Of a DNA stretch of 64,000 nucleotides, positions 24,848 to 35,781 are shown piece after piece; the first letter of the stretch is position 1; each line of letters opens with the position of its first letter. The stretch is taken from the NCBI GenBank assembly GCA_000827205.1, contig KN832574.1, positions 1 to 64,000 of the forward strand, given 5' to 3'. Origin of the DNA: Plicaturopsis crispa FD-325 SS-3. Taxonomy: Eukaryota; Basidiomycota; Agaricomycetes; Amylocorticiales; Amylocorticiaceae. The translations under genes and the position numbers were made by a program. The notes under the pieces are model-generated. The model saw nothing but the letters and a program-made list of their open reading frames with translations. It ran no database searches and was not told the DNA's origin.

Positions 24848-26298
24848 ATGGCTGCCTCCACACCCGCAAACGACGCCCTCGACATCGCGAAAATCCGCGC
24901 CCAATTCCCCGCCCTCGCGTCCGGGTTCATCTTCGGGGACAACGCCGGCGGCTCGCAGATCCTCGGCGACGCCATCGATCGCCTGCGGGACTACCTAGTA
25001 AACTCGAACTGCCAGCTCGGCGCGACGTACAGCGTTTCCGCGCTGAGCACCCAGCGCGTGCTCGAGGGCGTGAGGGACGTCGCGGCGCTGTTTAATGCAA
25101 AGGGCCCGGAAGAGGTCACGCTTGGGTACACTTCGTCGCTGCTGGTAGAGAACCTCGCGAGGGCGCTCGAGCCAGATGTGCAGCCCGGCGACGAGCTCGT
25201 CATCACGGGTGAACACGAAGGTACGTGCATTCATATTGCGCGGTGTTCAAATACTAATAAAGCGTAGCGAACGCGGGGCCCTGGAAGAAACTCGCCGCGC
25301 GCAAGGGCCTCACCCTGAAAGTTTGGCACCCCGTGCCCAACAACCCCGAGAACCCGTACTCCGTCGCCCTCCGCGTCGACGACCTGCTCCCCCTCATCAC
25401 CCCGCGCACGCGCATCGTCGCGTTCACCGCGTGCTCCAACATCCTCGGCTCAATCGTGCCCGTGCAGGACGTCGTCGCGGCCGTGCGGCGCGTCGCGAAA
25501 GAGCGCGGGGCGGACCGCGTGCAGGTCAGCGTTGACTGCGTCGCGTACGCACCGCACCGCCGCATGGACGTCCAGGCGTGGGTCGTCGACTTCTGCGTCT
25601 TCTCTTTGTACAAAGTGCGTCCTCCTCCCCTCCCTCCCCCTTCCCTCTCGTGCTAACTACCTCTACCGCCCAGGTATACGGGCCACACGCCGCAGCGCTC
25701 TACATCCGCGCGTCTGCCCTACCCTCGCTCTCCTCCATAGCGCACCACTTCCTCCCCACCTCCGCGGTGTCGAAGCTGCAGCTCGGCGGGCCGGGGTACG
25801 AGCTGAACTGGGCCGCGACGGCGATCGCGCCGTACCTTCGCTCGTTGACGCCGGCAGGGACGCTAGAGGCGGCGTTCGACGCGGTGGCGGCGCACGAGCA
25901 GACGCTGGTGCGCCCGCTGCTGGGGTATTTGCGCGGGAAGGCAGCGCGGGGCGTGCGGATTGTGGGGGAGGAGCGGGAGGGGCTGGGGAGAGTACCGACG
26001 GTTAGCTTCGTTGTCGTTGGCGAGCACCCAGTTCGTAGCAAGGACATTGTTGACGTGTTCGACCGGAAGGGTGGGGTGCGTGCTTTGTCTTCGTGTAGAG
26101 GATATGATGATGGAATTGACAGAGGGCACACAGATTGGCATCCGGTACGGGCATTTCTACGCGTACACGCTGGTGGACAGCTTGCAGCCGAAGCTCGACA
26201 TCGACGACGGCGTCGTGCGCATCTCGTTTGTGCACTACAACACCGTGCAGGAGGTCGAGCGGGTGATTGAGGTGCTCGAGGAGGCGCTTGCGACTTAG
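24848..26298 (+). CDS. PLP-dependent class V aminotransferase / cysteine-desulfurase-like protein
   Basis: Exons 24848-25220, 25268-25614, 25674-26075 and 26134-26298 give about 428 residues. The protein has the fold-type I layout: FIFGDNAGGSQILGDAI near the N-terminus, QLGATYSVSALSTQRV, LGYTSSLLVENLARAL, GDELVITGEHEANAGPW (substrate His/Glu loop), RTRIVAFTACSNILGSIVP, QVSVDCVAYAPHRRMDV (PLP Asp region) and VDFCVFSLYKVYGPHAAALY, where the Lys is the expected Schiff-base residue. The C-terminal domain includes GIRYGHFYAYTLVD and VRISFVHYNTVQEVERV. Members act on cysteine or related amino acids; the substrate here is not deducible. No targeting signal is seen, so it is probably cytosolic. The leader region at 24618-24847 holds the promoter. 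Confidence 0.9.
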
Positions 26299-28085
26299 TA
26301 TCGACGGAGGAAATGAATGAACGTCAACACTGCATGTACTTTTATCACTTGTCTCAGTAGCTGTCATCTACTCAGATGTCTTGTGTAATTTTCGACATGA
26401 GGAGGTTCGCAGTCAGGCCTCAGGCCTCAGGTTTCAACCGGCGAGTGTAGCATACATTAGATTTACCAATGATGGATCGGATCTGACGAGCCATACAGTT
26501 GCCCTCAGAGGACTGTTGCAAGTGTCCGCTAAGATAGCGGCGCGAAGGTGATGCTCAACGTCCACAGGCGTGTATGCACGCCTACCAGCTCACCCGACAC
26601 GCGCGTCTTGTGCGCGACGTCTGCGACAAGGATTGTCCTTGGTGGATGGAGTGTACTCCCTGTCAGCCCATGTGAGAAATTGACCACTGGCCACAGTCCG
26701 GAGTCAACGTACCGTACCGTGTGCCATCTATTTCCGATTGTGGTGGCGACGAATCCTCCTCAAGGTCGCTGTCCACGGCATACCCGTCCTCGGCCGCGGA
26801 TATCCCGTCGGGTTTCCATTTTGTTCAGGGTGAGTCTGTCGGTGGCGTCTCGTGAATCACTGGAGGAATTTTGTTGGAGGGAGATCGGCTAGGGACGCAC
26901 AGGTTATCAAAAAACTGGCGGTACGTTTGTGACACTGATGACCGCCGCATTCAAGGTGCAGCTCCGATCGAGAGAAGACGAGACTGCGTGCGTATCGCTA
27001 AAATGCTATTCTCGATCCTGACAAGGTTACCGAGTACGAGGGGAGGCCGAAACACGAGGGCTGATGGAGATGCGTACGTTTGAACCACTCGAGTACTACG
27101 TAGCGTATGCGAATTGCGGCGGCGATGCATCGACGGATGAGATGTCGCCGGTAAGCTGTGGCCTGTTGTCTCTTCTCCAAGAGATCGTCCCAGCCAATGC
27201 TTTTCTGCCAGCACACTGCATGCGGATACAAAGACTTGGTCTTCAGCGATGCGATTTCAGCGGGAGCAAGGACAAACTAGGTGTATACGGTGGTCGGACC
27301 TGTGGGCTGCTGCCGAGCGTGTGCAATTTGACCACATTGAATTCCGCGTAGTTCTGAAGTGATTTCACGAGGCCCATAGGACCCCTGTGAATGTATCGCT
27401 CACGTTCTCGAGCTTGGAGGAGCACGATTGGCCAACTTTCAAGTTCGGTGAGAGCTGTTTACAAGACATGCGGATATATCGGTATCGACGAGTTTTGACG
27501 TTTTTTTAGTGTTCCATGACGCCGCAGTCAACGATCAAGAGCGCATTGGTACAAGTATGAAGAGTACTGTGCCCCATATTTGTATGAGCACACTGAGCAG
27601 AATGATTGAAGGAACGAAATGCAGCTCACGCGGAAGCAAAATGCCTAGAGATGCGCCGTTTTTACAACCTCTAGAGAAACGGTGATTCATGAGCGGTACC
27701 GCATTTGCATACTCGAATACCACTGTTACGGCTGGGAAAGAGAGAAAGACAAACGGTCTTTGTCGTCGCCGTCGACGTTGAAAGAGAGCTTGAGAGTCAT
27801 GTTGCGCACGGACCATGTTCGCTTGTGGACTCAGCAGTTCGTTCGACTCAGGTCCTTTCCCAGCGCCAACACCACAAATCCTCCGTTTCGTCGGTTTTCC
27901 ACCACAAACTCCTCGTATTTGCCTGTAACATAGCGAGTGCTGCGACAGCCCAGTATCCCGAGCTACAGCAGCCTTTTCCTTGGCAAAAACGAGTCACAAA
28001 GAGGCCACTCGATCGGCCACGACGACGACAACGACAAGGACGCCTATCCGTTTTACTCTAGTATCGCAACTACATCGTATCCGTA
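26299..28085. other. 1.8-kb stretch without a confident gene
   Basis: Only short frames are present. On the minus strand an ATG near 27798 opens MTLKLSFNVDGDDKDRLSF and reads FPAVTVVFEYANA, which looks protein-like, and another piece near 27400 reads LTELESWPIVLLQARERE. They may be exons of an unrecognised minus-strand gene running toward 26500, but no complete model can be made. A short repeated CAGGCCT occurs at 26416-26432. No transposon ends were seen. Confidence 0.3.
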
Positions 28086-30411
28086 ATGCCAGCACCATCG
28101 CCCTTCGTAAATGGCTCGGGACCTTCGCAGCAGGCCCCGTATCCTGCGCTATATCTTTACCCACTCAACGATTCGTTCGTGCCCAAACACATCGCCCTCG
28201 TACACGGCCAGCACGTCAAAATTGGCCGCCAAACGAACGCAAAGACCTCGCCGGGAGAAAGGAATGGCTATTTTGACTCGAAAGTACTCAGCAGGCAACA
28301 TGCAGAGGTTTGGGAGGAAGGGGGCAAGGTACGTCGGCTCATATGCGCTGTCTCCACCAGAACTGAGCGCGCTGTAGATCTACATCAAAGACGTCAAGAG
28401 CTCGAACGGAACCTTCATAAACAGCGAACGGCTCAGCGCGGAGGGCGTCGAGTCCGAGCCGTACGAGATCAAGTCCGACGACATAGTAGTGAGTACTCCG
28501 CACCACCGCCTTCAAGCGCAACCCCCTCACGCGCGCACAGGAATTCGGCATCGACATCGTCGGCGAGGACAACAAAACCATCATGCACCGCAAAGTCGCC
28601 GCGCGCGCCCTCTGCGTGCTCTCTGAGGCCGACTACGCCGCCGCCACCCGCGGCGAGCAGAGCCACCACCACCAGCAAGCCTACGCGGGACCCGCTGCAG
28701 CCGCCAGCTCCTCCGCGTCGTCCTCCAACGGCTTCAACTTCAACCAGCGACTTGGCGGAATGGGCGGCGGCATGCGCCAGCCCGGCAAGAGCGGCCTCAC
28801 CTTTGACCACATCCTAAGCCGCCTCCAGGGCGAGCTCCAGAAGAGCAGAGAGACCGGCGCAGAGCTCGCAGGCCTCAACGGCGCCATGGGCGAGATCCGC
28901 GACACCCTTGGTGGTGCATTGGTGCGTATTTGCTTGCCCTTTTCTCAATTGACGCACACTGACGACATGACCAGCCGCCGAATGGGCCGCCGTACCCGCC
29001 CAATCTGCCCGCAGTGCAGCAGCGTCGCTCGTCCTCGTCTGCGGACGAGCAGCAGCAGCAACAGCCGGCGCTCGCGACGCTCCAGGCGCAGCTCGCAGAG
29101 ACGCAGAGCGCGCTCGCGGGACATGTCGAGAAGATGCGCGGGCTCGAGGGCCTGCTCGCGGAACATGAGGCCATCAAGCACGAGGTCAGCGGGCTAAAGG
29201 CCGTTGTCGAGGCGCGCAGGGAGATGGAGGAGAAGGAGAAGCTTGCGCGGGAATATGACGGCGAGAGCGATGACGATGGCGATGATGCGAGGAGTGTTGG
29301 CACGGTTGTGCCGCACGAGCTTGAGCGCGTGGAGGAGGAAGATGAGGATGAGCAGGCGCAGGAGCGGGCCACGAGACAGGAGCAGGAGGACGAGGAGGAC
29401 AGGAGGATGACCCGCGTAGCGCTCGGTAGGCCTCGAACGCCGGAACCCAGTGGCATGGGCATGCACACACCCGAGGAAGAGGACAACCGTCCACCGTCGC
29501 CCTCGGTCGTCGACGAGCTCACGCAGCGTTTGACGACCCTCGCGTCGCAGCTCGAGTCAGCACTCGAACTTTCGAGCACCCTGCAAGCGCAGCACGCCGC
29601 CGCGCAGACGACCATCTCGGCACTCGAGAGCAAGGTCAATGCGCTGGAGACCCTTGTGCACGCGCCTCCTCCTCCTCCCGTAGAACCGGAGAAGACAGAG
29701 CGCGAGTCGCTTGCAGAGATGCTAGCGGAGTGGAAGACCAGCGTGGAGGGGCAATGGGGTGTGGTGCGCGAGGAATGGAGCGCCGAGCGCGAGAGACTCG
29801 CGCGTGCACGGGAGGAATGGGCAGGGAAGGTCGAGACTCTCGAGTCGTCGTTCACCGCCCGCGTCGATGCGCTTCAGCAGCAGGCAGCGCTCCGGAGGTC
29901 GTTTGGGGCTCCGAGCGGCGACGCTGGCGCCCACCATGTCAGCGGGCTCGTCACCCCGCCCAGTCCGCGCAGCCTTTCTGCGGACTCTGACAAACCGAGA
30001 CACAGGAGGCGTCGCTCGCGCGGACGGTCGCACTCGTCCCGCTCGCAGAGTCCTGGCGGGACAGATACCACCGCGGTAGAAGACATCGGCGCCGATGCCG
30101 ACGGGATTGTCTCCACGGTGGCAGCGAAGCTCGGCGCCATCGCCGTGAAGGAGGAAGAGACATCGCTGCGGCTCGACGACGATCTGGACGAACGGAAACC
30201 CGACGACCTGAAGCTACCTATCAAGCCCGCGGACGCGACGGACATTGTGCGTGCTTTTTCGTCGTTTGTGCGCACCGTGTTGCGGATGCTCATCGTCGCG
30301 CGCGGCGAATGCGATCCACAGGTGCAGATGCGGCACATGTCGACTGCGGTGGGCGTGCTTGTGCTCAGCGTTGCAGCTGCCGCTGTCATATGGCGCGTCC
30401 GGCCAGAATGA
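28086..30411 (+). CDS. FHA-domain, coiled-coil, tail-anchored protein (Far9/Vps64/SLMAP type)
   Basis: Exons 28086-28328, 28378-28488, 28541-28921, 28975-30246 and 30322-30411 give about 698 residues; the last intron (75 nt) is in frame and open, so it may be retained. Residues about 20-150 form an FHA domain with the phosphothreonine-binding landmarks [17 protein letters not shown] and [10 protein letters not shown]. Residues ~290-600 are acidic and helical with long coiled coils ([38 protein letters not shown]). The C-terminus is a single hydrophobic helix, [17 protein letters not shown], followed by RPE, a tail anchor. FHA plus coiled coil plus tail anchor is the architecture of yeast Far9/Vps64 and Far10, Neurospora HAM-4 and animal SLMAP, which place the STRIPAK phosphatase complex on ER or nuclear membranes. 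Role inferred by homology. Confidence 0.9.
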
Positions 30412-30919
30412 TCGCGCTAGACCCCTTCATGCATCCGTCGACACCGCGTCGCCGACACACAAAAGCCGATTCTCGATTCATACATACAAACATCAATCAC
30501 GGCTCGTACATCCTCAATTATCTTATCGTTTCTTGTCCTGGCTTCTCTCTTGCGGAATTTTTATTTCACTGTGTACTCCCTTTTCTTCTGTTTCATCGTC
30601 TGTCTCGACTCTCTGACCGACCGTATATACACTTGCATTCCGGATTCCCCTTTCTCGTTTATGACTACTGTTTCGTGCTCGCACATGCCTCCAGGCCCGC
30701 TCCGTACCCTCGTTTTCGCATAATGAACGCCATGACCCACTTGCAACATAAAATAATACACACAATTTCCACGTACAATCCCAAGATCTCATCCCTCTCG
30801 ACAACAAAAGTTCCTCGCATAACGCGGGTACGACGCGGGTAATTATACAAGACGCGTCGGAGCCCGACGCGTCCTTTGTCCTTCAATTTCAAAGTTCACC
30901 CACTACTTGCACTTTCAGC
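30412..30919. other. Intergenic, 3' UTR and BTB promoter
   Basis: No credible ORF. Two near-identical GACGCGTCGGAG/CGACGCGTC pieces at 30850-30872 precede the BTB start by about 50-70 bp and contain ACGCGT (MluI-box) cores. Confidence 0.35.
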
Positions 30920-32594
30920 ATGTCCGGGACCTTGAAAAACGCGGAGCTCAGCATCCAAGCAAAAGTCATCTACACTGGCTTAACAGCCCTAGCGCAATCG
31001 ACTTCGCATAGGCTGTACACAGAGCTCCCCGGGAGCTGGAGGGTCATGCTCGAAGTCCCCAAGCGTCTTGAGAGCGCAGACGAAGACCCGTCCGTGGGCA
31101 TCTACATATGCTGGCCCAAGTACCTCGCCGACGCCCCCGACGGGACGTACCCCGAGTTTCTCGTGCGCATCGGCCTCCAGGCGCTGGACAGCGTCGTGGT
31201 CATCCGCTCCAGGGAGCTCTTGCTCACCCGCGCGCTCGTCACTAGGGACATCAAGTCCTCCGCCCGCGGCTGGACCAACTTTTTCTCGTGGAAAGACTCT
31301 TGTGGGGAGGGGGCGGATTTCCGGGCGGACGAGGGCTTTCAGGTCGCTATCGACGTCTCGCCCGTCGAATGTCCTCCCGCGGCGGCGGCCACACCTGAGC
31401 CGTCAGAATGCTCGCTTTCTACGCCACCGGATGTGACGCATCCTCTCCTGCTCAGCAATATCTACCGCCAAATTGAGGGGAAAGACACTACCGATGTCAA
31501 GTTTGTCTTGTTCTCGCGGCGCCACACGCAGGATGGGGTCGTCGGCGCCAAAGACCCCCTGCCGGTCTTCGCGGGCATAGATTTGGTCGGGAGCCAGTCT
31601 ATGTACTTGATGGATTGTAAGCATTCACTATCGCTCACGGGGTCAACAGAGGCTCATACGTGCACTGCAACACAGTAGTGAAGTCCGATGAACAATTGCC
31701 GGAAGAACCGTCCATAGCCGCGTATGACTACGCGTCGGACAGTGACCTAGACGAGGACGAAGATGAGGACGACGCGGGGCTGTCCGATATTGAAGTAGAC
31801 TCCGCCGCATCCCTCCCGAAATCGGACGCTGGCTCGGACGACAGTGCGAACTACGGTAAGTGTCTTCAACGCTTCCTGTGTTCTTCAGTGACCGACATGG
31901 ATTTCTAAGATGAGGCGAGGGCAGCCGCGTGCCCGACCCCGCCCGCCTGCGCAGACGAGCCCAAGGTCGAACTGGTCGCGTGCACCCGCAGCCCGTCCAA
32001 AGTGATTCCGGTCAAAGACGTTGCATACAAAACGTACGCACCCACCATTTTACCGTTGGATGTCGCGAATTTAAACGTTTTTGCAGATGGAAAGCCATGA
32101 TCTACTACATGTACACGTCAAACCTCTCTTTTGCACCTCTGTCGTCCCGACCTCCCAGCGAGGATCCGGAGGAAGATGGCATTCCCTCGGTAAAGGCGTC
32201 GCCCAAATCGATGTACCGACTTGCGAAGCGGGTGAGCATGAATGCTAGTACGTTGGCACTGTCACACTGATATATACCTAGCTCGGCCTCGACGACCTCT
32301 GCACGGCCGCGAAGGAGGACATCGAGGAACAGCTCTCCGTGGACATTATCGTGGCGGAGGTGTTCTCGACGTTCACCGCTCAGTACGTCCTCCCGCCCTC
32401 GGACCCGCCCGTACGTTCATCCGCTGATGGTGCTGCGTAGGTTCCCCGAGATCCGCGAGATGGAACTGGCGTTTCTATTCCAGCACTGGGAGCAGCTCAA
32501 GGCGTCTGACGCGCTGCGCGGGATGATAGCCAAGGCCACACGGGGCGAGCTCCCGCACTCGACGGACGTGCTCATGGACATCATCGCGCACTGA
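30920..32594 (+). CDS. MATH-like/BTB domain protein, 6 exons
   Basis: Exons 30920-31616, 31676-31855, 31910-32033, 32087-32231, 32282-32383 and 32441-32594 give about 466 residues. The first ~130 residues look like a MATH-type beta domain (LPGSWRVMLEVPKRLESA, FLVRIGLQALDSVVVI). A BTB/POZ domain follows: DTTDVKFVLFSRR, LPVFAGIDLVGSQSMYL, an acidic insert, then VIPVKDVAYKTWKAMIYYMY, KASPKSMYRLAKRLGLDDLC and IIVAEVFSTFTAQFPEIREM. It ends TDVLMDIIAH. Such proteins are usually substrate adaptors of Cul3 ubiquitin ligases. A decayed paralogue lies tail-to-tail at 35782-36947. The first intron is placed at 31617-31675 because that acceptor alone keeps frame at usual length. Confidence 0.82.
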
Positions 32595-33090
32595 GGCCGC
32601 CGTGGTGTCTTCAGCGGTGTGTTTTCCCTAATACTTTAGGGTGTCGATATAATATGATACTTTACCATTCGATTACTGTAGATTTAGCCACTGGAAATTC
32701 TGCCCCAGTTCCATGGCCCCCAGAATAATATGATAGAGGACTCTTGCAATAGCCAAACCCTGACATTGGCTGAACCAGTCGGACCTTTGGAGTACTCTGA
32801 GAGAACGATGCATTTCAAGGCATTTTGCTCCCGGCCCGGCGCCTCCCGGCGCATTTCTTCTGAATCTTCACTTTCTGCTTAGTCTCCCCTAGCCAGCCCA
32901 CACGATATCCTCGGAAGACAGTCGTTCCGATCTATGTATGGTCTGCTTTGAGTCGCGCACCAAATACCGGTGCTGGGCATCAAGTGTATGATTTCGGCGT
33001 TATTCGGCTTTTCGCACCCATTTTTGGCTGAACGCGATTGTTTTGGGCACGAAGTTAGGGGCTAATGCGATCTAATGTGCATAGCGCAGG
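32595..33090. other. Intergenic after the BTB gene
   Basis: AT-richer DNA with no credible ORF, ending at the target-site duplication of the MITE that starts at 33099. Confidence 0.4.
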
Positions 33091-33098
33091 CAGTGAAT

Positions 33099-33527
33099 AG
33101 GCCCCCGGAAGCTCCTGCAGAGGTAGGCGACGGAATAGCGGATTTGAGGGAGCGAAAAATCGAAAATCTATGTCCTCAAATAGCGGATTTTAGGACCTTC
33201 GAGGTCAAAACCCTGTCCCATATAGCGGATTTCGGGAGACTCTGGGACAGCACTTTGGATCTATGAAAGGGCGGCAAGTTGTAATTTGGCGACGATGGGC
33301 TTGGCTCGATGCCAATTTCTCTTTTAGCCCAATTTAAGCTGATTTTAGAGGGATGACGAGGAAAAAATCAAGTTTTCGTAAAAAATTGCAATATCACGTG
33401 ATTTTTGCCTGCGTAACTCAGTCTCAGATAGCGGATTTGGGGAGATTTTGGGCCCAAAAAATTGCGGATTTGAGGGTCAAATTTCAGCAAAAAATTCGCT
33501 TACCTCTGCAGGAGCTTCCGGGGGCCT
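33099..33527. mobile_element. hAT-like non-autonomous element (MITE), 429 bp
   Basis: The ends are perfect inverted repeats of about 27 bp: AGGCCCCCGGAAGCTCCTGC at the left and its complement at the right, continuing through AGAGGTA. The element is flanked on both sides by the 8-bp direct repeat CAGTGAAT (33091-33098 and 33528-33535), the target duplication length of hAT transposons. Inside, AGCGGATTT or a one-base variant occurs five times, near 33137, 33182, 33223, 33429 and 33466, always in the same direction. There is no transposase ORF. Near-perfect ends and target repeats suggest recent insertion. Confidence 0.88.
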
Positions 33528-33535
33528 CAGTGAAT

Positions 33536-34494
33536 ACAGAGTGACTTGACATTCTATATAATGTCTGGCTATGCATATACGGAGAGCACATTTAAATCTC
33601 GTAGAAGGACTGCGAGCGCCCCTCTCTCTGAGCACAGCACAGCACCCACCTATCCGCAGACTCCGTGAACGCGCGTCCTTTCTCCGACAGAGGCATCGCG
33701 TTCCCTGTCGCAACCACAAGCTGCAAGCCACTCACCTGTATCCGCGCAGTCGACCCCGGTCTCTCTGGAAGGCCCCATCGCAGTGGTCTCCGTTAACTAT
33801 CGCTGCCAGCCGTTTTGCCCGCCGCGCAACAAACGCTAAAGCGCAAGCACGGCAAGGACAACGTCGCACCGCGTTGTGCTCGGGAGAGTAGTACACACCT
33901 GCGAAGAAAAGGTAACGAACGGAACTGTACACGGAAAGGTCGACTAGGCTTACCGCGAGTAAAAACGTCAGTGGCTGGGCCATGCCCGCCGAGCGTCTGC
34001 CAGTATACCGCTTCTTTGAACAAATCAGGGCGCCGACTTCACTTGAACGAGGCGGCACGCTGCATGCGTGAAGATATTCCTCGGTGGCTCATTACATCCT
34101 GGGCGACATCGTCGAATTTTGAGTGAAACAACGGAGACGCGACGCGCAAAAAACTCGTCCAAAATTGACGCGAGTCTGACAAATCACTACCCACGTGATG
34201 TTTTTATCGCCGAAAGCTGAGCACCGGTATTGGCCTGGCAAGTAAAACTAGACTACTTTCTGCTCGCAGCAACTTGGACTCTCCATAGCTCCTCGGCGTC
34301 AACGTTGGATCTACCTAAGGAGTAGGATTTGCTGCAAGTGATCCCAATTTCTGGCCTGCGCCGTGAGTGAATCGCCGGATCACATGGCCACGGTCTTTGA
34401 GCATGTTTCGAAGGGCTTACTTATGCAGCTCGGGCATATATGAAGACTTGCCGGTACCAAGTCCATCCCTTTCCGTGTCAGTCACCAAGTTATC
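33536..34494. other. Stretch without a gene between the MITE and the next gene
   Basis: Open frames here are short and of unlikely composition. No repeats, RNA gene or element ends were recognised. The last ~150 bp should hold the promoter of the NmrA-like gene. Confidence 0.35.
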
Positions 34495-35478
34495 ATGACT
34501 TCAAGTGCATCGAAGAAGATCATCATTGTGGGCGGCCACGGGAATGTGCGTTTCCGCTGACCATGCCTATAATGTTCAACACGCTGACCTGCTGCCGAAC
34601 TGATAGGTTGCGCTGCGTCTAGCACGTATACTCGCGCCCAAGCACGATGTCACCTCCATTATCCGCAACGATGAGCACAGCGCCGACATCACAGCGGTCT
34701 CCGCGACGCCGCTGCACCTCTCGCTCGAGGACGCGCCCGTGTCGTCTTTGACTGAGGCATTCCAAGGCAAGGACATCGTGTATTTCTCCGCTGGCGCCGG
34801 GGGCAAGGGCGGGCCCGAGCGCACGCGGAAAGTCGACTACGAGGGCGCGGTGAAGGTGTTCGATGCGATCGAGCAGGTGCAGGGCGCCAAGCCCCGCCTC
34901 ATCTTGGTCTCTGCGATCGACTCGAGGGACCCGGACAAAGTGCCGGAATACTATGTGAGTGCAGTGGTGAGGCTGGCTGCGTGTAGAGAAGCTGACACTT
35001 TGCGGTAATGGGCAGAACGAGACTGATATCTCTATATCAAAGAGAATCCGCACGGTACTCGCTGCGTATGTGCAGGCGAAATACGACGCAGACAAGGACC
35101 TTGTCAAGCGCACGGCTTTCAAATGGACTATTCTTCGTCCTGGTAAGCTATTAGTTCGTACACTACGCTTTTAGTATGATTTAAATCGACGATTATTGCT
35201 AGGCCAACTCACGCACGACCCGGGTGTTGGTAAAGGCGACATCGGGAGGACCCACCTCAGCAATGCCGTTACTGTGAGTCGTTCCCGCGTCACTGTGCAT
35301 AGATTACTAGCTTACATTTCTGGTCCTACAGCGTGACGATGTGGCACAAGTGCTGGCACTGCTCGCGGACAGAGAGGATGCATCTGGATTGGCACTCGAT
35401 ATCGTTGGGGGCGAAACACCGCTGGAAGAAGGGCTGAATACCGCCATTCAGAATCGTGTCACTGCCTGGGTGGGATGA
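34495..35478 (+). CDS. NAD(P)-binding NmrA-like/atypical SDR protein, 5 exons
   Basis: Exons 34495-34545, 34607-34954, 35016-35142, 35203-35273 and 35332-35478 give 247 residues. The N-terminus IIIVGGHGNVALRLARIL is a GxxGxxA dinucleotide-binding loop. It is followed by LSLEDAPVSSLTEAFQGKDI, VYFSAGAGGKGG, RLILVSAIDSRD and KYDADKDLVKRTAFKWTILR-PGQLTHD, the arrangement of the YwnB/NmrA-like atypical short-chain dehydrogenases. The C-terminus RDDVAQVLALLADREDASG is also typical. Members act as redox sensors or reductases with unknown substrates. The five exons join in frame with 56-73 nt introns. The gene sits between two tail-to-tail BTB paralogues. Confidence 0.88.
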
Positions 35479-35781
35479 TGCGACGCCGCTAGGAATTGTT
35501 CTCATTTGCATAAACTGTAATTCGTTGTTGTATTGTATCCTGTATGAGTCCTAAGCCATAGCCATTTCTAGGCCGCAGTAGGTTTGAGTAGGAAGGGACA
35601 TTGGCCCTTGTGCATCATTGCAACGCAAAGCCCAAGACGTATTCGTTATTGAGGATTTATCAATGCTATAACGCGAGAAGTGAATGAACTCGGGACATCG
35701 ACGGGTCGTGGAGTGAGACGGACAGCAACGGACAAGGAGGATACACCGCTGAGGGAAACATACCGCCAACGAAGAAGGGCC

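Noticed and set aside
28875-29855. 326-codon Ser-rich minus-strand ORF
   Set aside because: It is the antisense of the coiled-coil part of the FHA gene.
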